A DNA stretch of 64,000 nt. Origin: Lepisosteus oculatus. Lineage: Eukaryota; Chordata; Actinopteri; Semionotiformes; Lepisosteidae. The notes beneath the pieces are model-generated. The model was not told the DNA's origin, did not search any database, and saw only the letters and a program-made list of their open reading frames with translations. The stretch is taken from contig NC_090704.1 in the NCBI RefSeq assembly GCF_040954835.1, positions 36,894,979 to 36,958,978 on the forward strand. The letters run 5' to 3'. How positions within the stretch are numbered: position 1 is the stretch's first letter; every line of letters starts with the position of its first letter. Shown here in pieces: positions 1-13,700 of this stretch. The position numbers and the translations under genes were made by a program.

Positions 1-2509
1 ATAAATGGAAGCATCAAAACAAAGTCAGAACACTTCTCACAAGGTACCACAGAAGGTGTGAGTAGAGCCCTAACATTATTGTGTGCTTTATCATGAACCA
101 AGGTAGCATCCCACCTATAGTATTTTTGGCAAAAGTAAAACAATAATATGCAAATATGAAAATCTACAACCTGATGTGGCCCACAGTTATCTGATTTTTG
201 AAAAATAAAGGAACAGCTTCATGTGTGGAAGGTGTTGAACCATTCAGTTTGCATCTATTGATCTCTTACTCTTTGGTCCCTTAAACACCTGTTGAGCAGA
301 TAATATGGCAAAGTAGGGCAGTCAGTTAAGTCCTGGTTCAAGGAGCTTGGCATAAATTCCTACTATGCTGGATTTGATGCATTGGTGTCATGGTGTGAGA
401 CATGCCTAAACAGATTTGAACACAGTAGGAAAGTGATTTATAAAATATAATTATTATTGTTTACACTTGTACACCCATTGGGAGCTAATCCTCTTTTACA
501 ATATTGTAGTGTCCTGATGCTCTAAAGCAGACAACATCAGTTTCACAACATTAAAAAGCAATATTATAATAATATGCATCTCACAGAGTTAATTATTATG
601 CATTTGCCACCTCAGTAGGTTTCCCGTGTATTGAATAAAGGGATTATTCTTATGTCAGTTACTTTAAATGGTACCACAAACTCATTAACCAGTGTGGTAT
701 ACTAGAGTAGGTATTGTATAAAAAAGAACTATATATTCCAAAACCTTTATTCTACACTACAGAATGCAAATGATTTGAAAACATTTAAACCAGAATGTTA
801 AGGTGTATAAAGCACAGTGTTATCTTCATGAAAATGATTCTGAATTCCATGTCGATTCTGACACATATCATTAATATATAATGAAAGAAATTATGGACCT
901 TAGATATCTAATATTTAATACAAAACAACAAGTGACTAGATTCATTATCCTCTGTGTGAGATTGTTAAATGTACATTGAAAGATCTCCAGGAAAATTTGA
1001 AAACGTCGCTGAAATCCCCTGCTGTATATTAACTGAAAGCAACATGTATTCTGGCACTTACTGACTTTGAATAAATACTATTAATAGTGGTAATAAGGCT
1101 TTTCATCTACTGGTGGAGAAATACTTCTCAGATTGTAACCACAAAGGTGTCAATAAAAATAGTGTCCAGTCCGTTCACTTATTTCCATTTTTGCTATTTT
1201 TTCCATAGGAGTTTTCAAGCTTAGTTTTATTGTTCTGATTTCTCCTCCACCTTTCTGAATTCAAAATTCTTAGAATGTCTTTCAAATCTTTTTCAAAACA
1301 CTGTCAAGTGAAAAGTAGAGATAAAAAGAAACGAATGCAAAATGAATAAAAAACACTGCAGGCTGTATCTTTAGAACTTAACTGAAAGGCTTTCTTAACA
1401 GAGTCTAGAACTAACCAAATGTATAAATATATATTTTCATTATGGAATAATATTACAATGAAATAGTATAATGGGTTGTAATGGCGTTTTTCAAGCCTGG
1501 AGTGGATTGTTTAACTTGTAACTTCAATTTATTTTGAACAACGGTCACTGCTACATGTATCTGATGACCTTGACAGTGATTTACAATGTAGTCACAATCA
1601 AAAGGTCATGGGAATTCTGTTTAAACTGTAGTAGAACTATAGAAAACTTATGTGATGTATAATTAGTTTTCTTCATGGCAGATTACTTACTATTTGTTTA
1701 TATAATCATTCACTCTTCACATATTCTAATAATGGTAATATGGTGTACCATAGGCTCTTGATATTTCCATGATCCTTGTAATTTCCCAGAGCAACAGAGA
1801 CAGATTCTCTCTTTTAAATTTGGGTCATTTGTATGTTGTTTTTTTCTTTGGTCTCACAAGATATCTTGAAAAGAATGTAGAACAGTATGTTTTGGTAATT
1901 TATTTTTTTGTTTATAATTCCTGTTAAAGCTACTGTACATTCTAAGAAGAGTTTAATTAAAAACGCATTCTGAAGTAGAATTGCAGAAGTAAGGAAAAAG
2001 ACATCTATTTGCCCACTCCCCTGGTTTAAAAATCTCATTTTATTTGTGTTTCATTATACTCTTGACTTTACAGTTAAGAAATCCAAATGTTAAATGTTAA
2101 ATGCAAATGTAACAAAAGTAGGTAATACCCCTGAGCTTTTATTTGTTTTGGAAATCTGTGTCACCCTTCACAAAAAAGGTTAAGCATACTTGTGTTGCTC
2201 TGGAAAAATAACTATGAAATGGAGAAAAAAACAAAAATGTTATCTGAATTTTTCAATGTAATTACTGAACTTCTGTACCTTGCCTGGTTTTCATTATTAT
2301 CTCCTTTAGCAAAGAAAATAGCTGTTAAGGGAGAACATTACTCAGATAAAGATTGAACTGAGGTGTGTAAATATACTTCCTATCTCCTTAAAAGCCACAA
2401 CGCTATCTGCAGAAGTCACTCAAGATGTGTACTTAGAATTTTATCTTATAATGATGGCAAAGCCTGTTTCAGGCTTACAAGTTGAACTTTAATTTTTTTA
2501 TTCTTTTTT
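1..2509. other. Intergenic, no gene seen
   Basis: A+T-rich sequence with many stops in all frames and no splice-flanked open segment that I recognise. The only open stretches are short and low-complexity. In tetrapods the neighbours of glp2r on this side are dhrs7c and gsg1l2; no exon of either was recognised here. Confidence 0.6.
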
Positions 2510-2511
2510 AC

Positions 2512-2661
2512 ATGACATCCATCCTTGTCCCCTGGGGTGGACTAGCATTCCATCCAGTGTGTACTGTATCTTGCCTTGCGTCTGTTGCTTACCAGGATAG
2601 GCATCAGCTCCCCCGTGACCCAGTACTGAATAAAGTAGTTTAGAAGATGGATGGATGGCAT
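2512..2661 (+). repeat. SINE-like repeat, 3' part (family with GGAT tail)
   Basis: The 3' half of the interspersed family that is more complete at 62163-62520. It shows the ggtggactagcattcc block, the block around ttgcttaccaggatagg, the cccgtgaccc block and a final atggatggatgg tail. The 5' tRNA-like head is missing. Confidence 0.7.
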
Positions 2662-2694
2662 CCATCATGTATCAAAATAACACTTATTCCTACA

Positions 2695-2905
2695 GTAGTA
2701 AGGTTTACAACAGCCGTACCCAGTCCTCAAAGCACAGGGTGCAAAACAGGACTTCACCCTGGACAGGACACCGTCCATCCTTAAATATTTAAAACACACA
2801 ACTTGTGTTAACATTAACACACAAAACCAAACAGAGACACAAATTAACCTGGTTGACGTGTCTGTGGAATGCTGGAGGATACTGGAGCACCTGGGGCAAA
2901 GGGTG
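2695..2905 (-). repeat. Diverged copy of the GGAT-tailed SINE family, inverted
   Basis: Read on the minus strand, 2775 down to about 2745 matches the family block around ggatggac...gtccagggtg, and the part up to 2905 resembles the ttaatttgtgtctctg and 'ctccagtatcctcc' blocks. It lies head-on to the plus-strand fragment ending near 2661. Strongly diverged, so the boundaries are approximate. Confidence 0.5.
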
Positions 2906-2949
2906 TATGTAAACCTATTAATATATAAAGTACTCGTACTCGTCAGGAT

Positions 2950-4480
2950 CCCCATATGCTTTAATTAGAACTCCTTACTTTACCTTTACAATTGGTTCAC
3001 CCAATGAATTAAGTTAAAGATTCTGAAAAGTAAAGGTATTTAAATAGTAAATCAATAGCTGCTCGGTATATCAGTTCAAGTTCTTTAAAATCATGATTTT
3101 TAATACTGTGATTAAAAATTAAAATGTAATAGCTGATAAATACTTATTTTTAAGGCACCACTGCACTTGGCGTTCTTCAAAAACATATTTTTACAGCTGC
3201 TGTAACTATTCTTATCTACTGTAGTCTTCAATTTATGAACAAGCACATTCTACAAAATGCAAGCAATATTAATGTTGGGAGAAACTGTGGGTGAAAATTC
3301 TGACTAATGCATAAGGTTGTTATGTTATTGTGTATTATTAAGCTCTTTGAATCTTGTCCAGCAATGCCTATTATATCACTGCTTTCATTGGGGTTTTACT
3401 ATGTACATGCTAATGCAATGTACTGTATTGATGGAAAAACATATTTGAAATCTGTGAAAAAACAGTACTACACTCCACCTAATAAATTTGTGTCTTTATG
3501 AAAAAACATTTTTAAACATATTCATTTTAATATATTTAATTTGTATTTATAATTGTATGTCCCTTGGTTACAATTTCATAGACAATCATTGCAAAATATC
3601 ATATTCCTGGTCATAGAGGTAAAAAACATATGGTAATAGTGTATTAAAATATATGCATGGTACAAATGTATTTCTTATATTAGATATCTAAAAGCCCTCT
3701 CAAAAACAACAAAATTGTAGCAGAAGCTGTTCATTTTATTTTGAAAATTATAGTAAATTCATACATTTCTGAGAGTTGTGACCTTAAATTTGGTTTAATC
3801 ATTAAGATTAGTCATCATGCTCTTCAGAAGTACCAAAGGTACAGTAAATGGCTGGCTAAGGGCATATGAAACTCATAATGGGCAGAAATCAGATTAACAT
3901 AACATGATTAGTTTCCTGAAGACCATTAACAGTGTGCTTTTACTTTGAAATCTGATTTCTGTTGATGAGTCTTAATACAGTTGTGTTTGTTTCATCCATC
4001 AAACGAAGACATCTAATATTAAGACAGACCTTAAAATAGAAAAATAGATGTATGTGATTTCTGCATTTGTCTGATACAAAGAGTCAAATTGCAACAAATG
4101 TAATAATAGTCTTTCAAGTGTTCTAATGCTACCTATTTTAAGTATTCGATTAAGAAACTTATTTTCCATCATTTTATTGTATTTAAATTATTTAATCATT
4201 TATTGTACTGTAATCTGTTTACTTCCAGTGTACTTGATATTGATTAATGCCTCATATAAAGTGTATCTTCAGTATTTACTATACAATATACTCATTTTGA
4301 TATTCTGAGACAGGAACACATAATATACTAAGTGAAAAACGTCTTGAATTTAGATGGAGAAATTTCATTTTTATTCTTGTGGTCTTGACTGCTTTTTACA
4401 GGGATCCTGATTTTGCTATCCTCCCTATCTAACTTGTTTTCTTTTATCTTGATTGGCTAGGAAGTAACAGGAGACAAACT
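2950..4480. other. Intergenic, no gene seen
   Basis: A+T-rich with no recognisable coding segment or repeat family. The stretch from about 4480 to 4762 is somewhat more balanced in base composition and immediately precedes the glp2r start codon, so it may hold the promoter and 5' untranslated region. I see no clear TATA box. Confidence 0.4.
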
Positions 4481-4762
4481 GTGTATGTGAAACTGGGCAG
4501 ATACTGCAGTGTCAGTCCCTGTACAGCACAGAATGACAGATGTTTTTCTTCCTCTTCAACTCACTGGGACTTCAGAAGACACCTTTGCAACATTACGCAC
4601 AGTGTTGTGCAACGACAAAAAGGTCTGTACTATACATGTACAAGAACTTTAATCAAAGAGCACCTGAAGTGAAGAAGCAAAAGATCACAAACCTCTTTTA
4701 AAAGGCCTTATGGATGGTGAATGGGGAGCTGTGCTTTGCTGAGTTAGTGTAAACAGTGTGCC

Positions 4763-7700
4763 ATGGTCACTACATCTATACCCTCATTCAGCAGGAGAGG
4801 GCTGTCACATTGGCATATCACACAGTCAGTCCTGCTCCTGTTGATGGTACTGCTCAACAAACAGGTAGGAGAAAATGACAAAGGACATATTACTCTTTCT
4901 AGACTGCTGGAGAAATCTGGAATTCCAGACCTGCTGTCAAACTGGCTGAATAAATATAATATGATATAGTATGAGTTCTTAGTGGTCAGAAAAAATAAAA
5001 AGAGAGTTAAATGTCTCTCTTATTACCATCGTATGCAGGTTTTTGGAAAAAAAAATTATTTACTGATATGTTTGTAAAATCTGTGTTCACAGTCAAAGCT
5101 GACTGTGAATGATATTTTGTGGCAAGAACAGGGAATATTCTATTGAAATCTTGAATCTGGAAAGAGAATTTCAGTGGTGTATAATCTAATGTAAAGGGCA
5201 CAGCTCAGGTTGTTCATTTTCTTTCTCAGTGTCTCAAACACTTTTTAACAAATACTGTCTGAATGATGTTCAAGAATGTAGTAATTTGGTCATTATGTAA
5301 ATGCAGTTATTGCTTTAATTTTAATTTTAAAAAGTTGAGTACATCCTGATTTCAAGCCACTTGTTTTACAGCTTTTTATAACATCGTAGTCAGTTGTCAC
5401 AGTACTTAGCTTTCTTTTTAAAGGTTCTGTGAGTATATTTTAAGTATTTGGAGAATCTGGGGTCTTTACTGTTTTCTCAATACTGTAGGCTTCTTTAAAA
5501 AAATATTTAATCTTTATTATAATGAGGGTAAAAGTGCTGTTTATATTTTAAAGGAAATTTTACTCCAAAGTATTATCTGAAAATTGTCTGAAAAAACAAT
5601 ATAAAAATGTTCATACACATTTGACAGCCGTTTTTGTATTTCTGAAACAGACACTGTTTTAACTCTGTATGTTTTACAGTAATATTACACTTTGTTTCTT
5701 ACGCGATTGTAATGTGGACATTAAGCAGACCTAATGTACATCTGAACAAAACCATTAAACAGTCTTGTTCATTCTCTTGTCTGTTGAATCTACACAACTT
5801 AAAATAGAACATGGATCAAGTTTACATAGTTGAGTCTCTTCAGGCAATTGCTAATTTACTGTACCTTTTTGCTGCACAAGATGAGCAAATGGAAAACAAG
5901 CGCTTCATTCTAAATCTGGACACAATATTTACTTTATTTACAATATTTCTTGTTCCCACTCCATTGTACTTCTATGTCTTTTGCTGTCATACCAGTGAGT
6001 ATAGCCGTAAAGATTAAATACTAATAACAGGCGATTCTATAGTTTTACTGGCAAGCCTGCATGGCTGCACTCAAACTCCTAGAATGTTTTGTAAAGCTGG
6101 TAGTTCTAGTGATATGTAATGTAGAGTAACTGCATGTTTCAGTGGTTTTTAGAAGTATGTAAAAATTTAATGTACAAATTCCTTCAGTTTTTACTGCTCT
6201 TCTGCATTGAAATATGTAATTGGTTGTGAAACTTGACGTTCAATGCAATTATTTGGGTATTGTCTGAAATGTTAAACTGTTTTTCTTAGAATACTAACTG
6301 CATTATTGAATGGGGAATGTTAAAAAAATATTAGATACATTTATTCTTACTCATGTATTATAATAACCTTCCCCAATGACCTGAAGGTCAAGTTTTGAGC
6401 ATTATGCTGTAACATCCAAAGATATTAACGAGTGGAAATAGTTTTCCTTGTCACTTTAATATTTGCTTCTTCTGTGCTCTAGTTTGTCTTCCCAGAGTGA
6501 ATGGAAAATAACTTAAAATGCTTTATTAAAGAACTAGATATTGTGCTTTGTCTCTAAATGCATCAAAAATCTAATTAAAATAGAAGCATTTGAAATAAAA
6601 TCTGCTATATTAAAACCCACAAAACTGATAAGCACCAACAATATTTTTGCTAAAAGGAACAGTGGCTGTTATAAATTATTTGGCTGTGATTGTGGATAAT
6701 GCTTTGAATATTCCTTTTAATAGCCCTATAGACAGTTTTGTTTTAAATCCTAATTATAACATGAAACTACAGTACAGCATGTAACTATGTTTTGGCAATA
6801 CTACTGTAGCATGACAGGTTGAAGACAACCACAGTACACTACATTAGCTTAGTTTTGATGAAAATTACATTCAATAATTCAAATGATGAAAACAAAAACA
6901 TAAAAACATTCCAGTGATTCTCTTCTGGTTGTGACATGAGGGTAAACACCATTAATATGATATTTTGTACTCCCTTTACTAAAAGAGTCTGTAAAATGAA
7001 CTGGTTGACATTTTGTCCCTGACATTTAATGGTATTGAATGTCCTCTTTGCAGGTGCTTGGTAATGAAACCAATAATTTGCTCAACAGAGTGGAATAATT
7101 GACCAAATTATTTTTTTTTAAAAGACAAAAGCCCTCTGATTTTTATTTCGGCAGTGCCATATGCTAACTGATAAGCATGTGTACCTGAAGTTTTCCTTTC
7201 TTGGTATCCACTGAATGACCCATAAGCACATGATCGAGTGCTGTAGTACTTCAGCTCAGAACATGTTTATGAAAGGATTATGCTGTTAGTCCTGTACAAC
7301 CATGCATTTCACTGCTGTTTGTCAAACAGTACATTATCTATAATGTTATAGAAAAATAGACACAGGTGTGCTGCACAGTGTGTGCTTTGCAGATCAGTTT
7401 TATCATTTTCATTTGTTTTGTAAGTCCACATTTTTCTATGTGCATTGTACAGTAAATGTACAATCACAGTGTAATTGCTGTGTAAATGTATCCAATGTGT
7501 TGTAATTGTTGGAAGCTCTTTGGGTACATGAACATACTGTAGTTTACCATAAATTAGTATGAAAAAGACAAAGTTCATCTTATTACATATTGATACTATA
7601 CTGTATGTTTTGTCTGTAAGATCCTTGAGAAACTGTTAGCAAAACAAAGGCAAACCATACATGAACACATTATTATTATTACATTACATACTGTAAGCAG

Positions 7701-10700
7701 GAAATTACTGAACTCCACAGAAAAGGAAAATTAGTTGCCTGCTACAATTCATGAAGAATGAGTAAATTGGTATGTTTCTGTGCTTACTACTACAAAATTA
7801 ATCATACAGTACGGTATGTAATAAACATTGCTCTACATCTTTTTATATTAGAATTAAAACTTGCTGCAATCCTTCCTGTAATATATACTGTATAATATAC
7901 ATCTGTTCATACAAATATGAAAACATTGGAGAGGTTTATCAAAGAAGTAACAAAACTGTTTTGAAATAATTTAATGTTTATAGGATTGATGGAAATAGAC
8001 TAGGATAAAACATGACTCAAATAAATGTAGTACACTTTAAACTTCTGACCAGGGGATTTCCTTTCCACTTCTAATTTCTTCTAGTGTGACAGATTAACTG
8101 TCCCTGAAATCAGTATTTTTTTAAAGATTGAAATCAAAAGTATAAAACACACAAAAATAGTTTCATGAATAGTTACACAAAGGAACCTTTTTGCTTGTCT
8201 GTAATGAGTTTTTATTATTTTATAAGGATATATGTTGTGAGGACAAACTGAAAGAATATAATCTTTTCAATCTCAGTAAAATGTATAAGAGGAGAATTGA
8301 CCAAGGGCTAAATTGTTAAAAACCAATCAATAAGGTTGATTCAAATAGTAACTTAAAACTGAAATACACAACCTAACATGAAATACCTGTATGCTCTAAG
8401 CCAGTTACACAATTTTCTGTAATAAATATGAATTAGATGGACTGCCACACACTGCCACCACATTTAGTAGACAGAAACACTGGAATATTTCAAATAAGTA
8501 TTATTACTGTGATAGAATAATTTATTATATAATAAAATGATGAGTATAGATGGGATTAATGGCCTATTCTTATTACAACAAAACCCAGTGTTCTTCTCCT
8601 GGCAATGGGACTGGGAGTGGTCTGTACTGTACAGTAACTCTGCCGTGCTTGCTGCACCTCATGGTGCAGAATAAAATGTAACACTTATCTTTTATCATTA
8701 CAAATTAATTTTAGCCCTTGTTTTTTACTTTTTTTTACACAATACAGAATGTTTATGCTTGGGGTCTTGACCACTTTTTCATGTTATGTAAATGACTTAG
8801 GTGAACATTTATCTTTTGTCATAATTTCATGGCTGCAATATATCCTGTATTTTGTCATTTAGAAACATTTTAGGTAGAAGGTGTGTTTATATACGTGTTC
8901 TCATTTATCTAAATACTGCCACCACGTGGAACATTTTATTTTCTCTACTTTCAACACTTCCAATGCTCAGTCCGCTTGGCAAGCCATTATGAATGTCAAG
9001 GCTAGAAAGCAGGTTTGTTTGTTATGTAAAGAGTACACTGACAAATTCTGAAAAGTAAGATTCTGAAACAAGCAATAAAAGCTTTTTTTTCATACCTTTG
9101 TGCTTTTAAAAAAAATGCATCTGTCTTTTTTCTCCAGATGGTCATGGGTTCAGGACTTAAAGAAACCATGAGGAAATGGTCTGAATATAGGGCAAATTGT
9201 ACAAATATGTTAGCCAACAAATCCTTGCAAGGAACTGGTGAGAATCCTAAACACTTGGTATATTTTCATTCCTTATTTTCTAGGACTGTGTTTCTGTAAT
9301 TAAGAAGAGCACTACCTATTTTCGAATTGATGTTACAAGAATGCTATGTATGTTGTTAGAAAGGCATACAGAATCTATGTAACCTTACTCTGTATAATAT
9401 TTTACTTCAATATTACTTTAAGTCCTTTTAAGAAGATTTTTTTTGTACAGTAGTTAATAAGAATTGGAATTAGCATATTTGTGCCGTAATCTGACTTCTA
9501 AATCTCACGCTCAGTTCTGTTCTACTTTCTCATGTACATTCCATTTTTGGACCTGTAGTTTAAATGACAGTTCCTGCAGATGAAGTCTGCTTACATGACT
9601 GAATGTCTTTTTAGGTGTCTACTGCAAAGGAAGTTTTGACAATTTTGCCTGCTGGCCACATTCTCCCCCTGGAATTGTGTCAATTCTCTGTCCTTCCTAC
9701 CTACCTATATTTACGGAAGGTAAAGTACCAAGATTATTGGTTCATGTTTTCCACAGTTTTGCTCTCCAGTGTATGTTTTATAGTCTGGTATGTCTTATCT
9801 GGGTATGTTGTACAGTATGTGGAAAACAATTGTTAAAGTAAAAAAATGTATACGTATGACACTTTAATCTAAAAACAGAGGTTAACCCATTTTGTTTTCT
9901 GAATTGAATAAACTATACTGTGGTACTAGTAATATTGGATAATGGATAATGACATCCATGGATATCGAGTAGTTGGCATGTAACAGGTATCATCAACAAT
10001 AAGTTAGATTTGCAAAATCTGGGTCTATTTTTAACAAATTCATTCTTTTAAGAAGTAAAAAAAAAACATATACAAATCACATACAAAACATTGAGGCTTA
10101 AAAAGAAAAAAGAAAATGAATTAAACCAAGAAGATTTTTGTTTCTAGGAATACATAACCTATTATTGTTTTTTTCCATAAGAAACCTTCTGCAAATGAAC
10201 AAGTAAAAGGTTTATTCCATGCTGAAAAGAGAAGAAAGGAAACACAACGTTTTGGCTGTGGAGCCTTCTTTGGGTGTGTAAAAAAAAAAAAAAGATTTGG
10301 AAATCACTTACTAACCATACACATGACCAAGGCACACAAATTCCCTTTGTTTCACAGAAGAGCACAAGACAGACAGTATTCCTTTATTCTCTTTTCAGCA
10401 TGGAATAAACCTTTTACTTGTTCCTTTACAGCCGAGGCATGCTGACACAGCTCCCTATTTGAACTACTTCTGCAAATTAATACAACTAAATGCAGTCTAG
10501 TTGCATCTTAATCAAAGAAGAGGGACAGTAACATGCCCTGTCAAGAGGTATCCAGTGCTGTGTTTAAAATCAAATTAATGTTCTATAACACGTGCAACTA
10601 CAAAACTTAAGTTTAAAATTAAAATACTCAAGAAACTAGATCAAGAATATAGATCTTGGTCCTAGATAAGTGCAACCTAATGGTCTTTAGTGCACTTCAC

Positions 10701-13700
10701 CAGACAGAAGCATCTGTAAGGTTGAAAATTGATATGCATACTATATTGGTCTTAAAACAGTAATGAAGAACAACCAGCTCTCCAGGCCATATGTGGAAAA
10801 ATTGCAGAAAACAAACAGAAAATTTTAACAGTTATCCTCAAACAAATAAGATAATTAGTAAATACAGTATACTAACAATAATGGTAAAGACACCTGATTA
10901 GGTTCCCAAATGAACTTATAAACAAGAACAAACTTCTAAAGCTGGAGTGACAGAAGTTGTAGGCAAGTTCTGGTGCTTGCTTGTTGAGATATTTTAGCAA
11001 ACTTCATTTCCTAGGGTGTATTAAAGTGGACTCCATAGAGATGTTAACAGTGGAAAGCAGGATGCTGTTTCGTAGAATTTAGTTAGATTTAAACATGTTA
11101 CTTAAGTTTTGATACCGGGCTTTTAACAGTTACTTTGTTGCTCTATGTTCACAGGAAGAACTGGTTACCTATACAGAAACTGCACTGATGGAGGGACCTG
11201 GCTTACCATTGAAAATTCCAGTGAGATCTGGAGGAATCACTCCGAATGTGCAGAATTCAGCCATCATTTCAGACCACAAGTAATGCAAAATCATTTCAGT
11301 GTTCCATGCTTTTATACTAGTATACTAGAGTGTACTGTATCTCTTATGTCAGGTTGGTTCACTTTTCTGAAACTATGGTTAAAGCTGCAGCACATTGCAG
11401 TATATTCCTGTATATTCATACAGTAGAGAATCCCAGGAGATATGGGACACCTCTACTTACACCATTTGATACAGTTGGATATGGGTAGAAGTTAAATAAC
11501 GTCTTATGGCCTGAATACAGTAGCTCTTGCTGTTGTAGTTTTTTTTTTTAAACTCATAGCCACTACCTATAAATAGCAATGTACAGTAGGTTATCTACAT
11601 TCACACTTTGGGAGTGTGAAAAGTGGGAGGTCAGAAATTTGGGAGGTCAAATTTTAAATGTGCGGTTTTATTAGTATTTCACCTGCTGAGTACTTTGAAT
11701 GCATCTCTTTTAGCATCTTCCCTCCACCCTATTATCACTCTAGCAGTGGCCTCAGTGGTTCATTCCTTGCAAATGATGAGAGGTTTTGTCAGCTTTACAC
11801 CTTGATTTTACTTTATCCTATAAATCCCTTTAAACTGCATTTGCTCATCATTTTAATAGAATTTGACCAAAGTCCTGAAACTGTTCAGCAGTTACTGTCC
11901 CTAGTAATACAGTATGTATGTATTTGCCTGTTTCTTTGGTTAGAATGGTTCCTCATCACACAGCTTAAGCTTACCAGCTACATTAAGAGCAGTTAGAAAG
12001 AAAACCTGTTATGTACAGTATAAAAAGCTCCCACAATCTATAACATTTATGCAGCTCAATAAACTAAAATACCTTGAATTTGTTTTTAAATATCTATTTT
12101 TTGTAAAAAGGCTCAATATTGATCTTTATTGTATCATGTCTCCTAGACCTTACCTGAATCACTGAATCTATAATATATGACTGATCCACTTCCTTCAGAT
12201 TGATTCTGACAATTGTGTATTAAGTATTGATGTTATGTTTTAGCAAGTTGTTTTTATTTTACTTGAATTAAAACAATTGCAATATACTGTACATATCTCA
12301 ATGGAGTGTATAATGAGTTTGTGAGGGAAGACTTTCACCCCAGCTGCCCAAAATTATTCCTGACACAGGCCTTTATGGCAAAGACTAGTCATTGTGCGCA
12401 TGTGACAATGATATCACAAGCGTGGCAAGAAAAAAGCCACTCCTTAAAAAAAGCTGCATCAAGTCTCATTTATGTTTTGCTTAAAAGCACCTTAAAGATT
12501 CTGTGGTCAAGTGGCAAAAGTGCTGTGGCCAGATGAACTTTTTGGCTGGAATGCAAAATCGTACGTCTGGTGAAAACCCAATACATCTTACCATCCAAAG
12601 AACACCATTCCTACAGTAAAGCACGGTGGTAGCATCATCCTGTTGTGGGGGAGTTTCTCTTCAGCCTGGACTGGTGCATTTGTCAGGATAGAAAGGAAGA
12701 TGGATGGTGCAAAATACAGGGAAATGCTTGAAAAAAACATGCAGCCCTCAGCCAGGAAGTTGAAAATGGGAAGATGGTTCACCTTTCAACATGACAATGA
12801 CTCAAAGCACACCCCCAAAGCAACCGTACAATGGCTGAAGGACAGGAAGGTGAATGTTCTTGAGTGGCTTAGTCAGAGCCCTGACTTAAATCCCAATCTA
12901 AAATCTTGAAGAGGGCAGGCCGTCAATGGTCACCACGAAGGTTGACTGAGCTTGAACAATTCTGTAAGGAGGAATGGGCACATATTCCTCCGTCTAGGTG
13001 TGCAAAGTTGGTAAAGATGTATACAAACAGAATCAAGGCTGTAATTCAAGCAAAAGGTGCTTCCATCAAATATTAACTCAGGGGGTGTTCTCTTATCCAA
13101 ACCAGTTATTCTACTTTTTTTTTCAGAAAGTTTGCTTTCTTTTTTCACTTGGATGTTGCAAGGTACAATTTGTAAATAAAACTAGAAAACATCTGATTTT
13201 ATTTGTCTTCTTTTTGGGCTTTCGGGAAACAAAAGGTGAACATTTTGGAAGGGGGTGGTGACTTTCTATACCCACTGTACTATATCATTTAATTATTTAG
13301 GTGTTTTTCTTCCTTGTGAATTATTTAACCTTTACTTATTGTACATGTCTCCCCCATGACCCTTTATTAGATAAAGTTAAGAAAATGGATGGATGAATAT
13401 TTAACCATGCTGTTATAGTTACCTTGCTGTATTTTATTTTGTTTAGGAGGAAGAGAAAACTTGGCAATTAGTCCTGCGTATTGTATACACAATTGGTTAC
13501 TCACTGTCATTATCCTCACTGTCATTGGCTGTCATCATTCTTCTCTTGCTAAGGTCAGTGATATTGGAGAATCATACTTTCAGCATTTAGGTCAAATATG
13601 AAAGGAGTTCCTGGCTGAGTTGTTCTACTGAAATACAACCAACTCCCATAATTGCTTATGTAATTGAAAAGCATTTCTCACAAAATGTTGCCCTTGCTCA

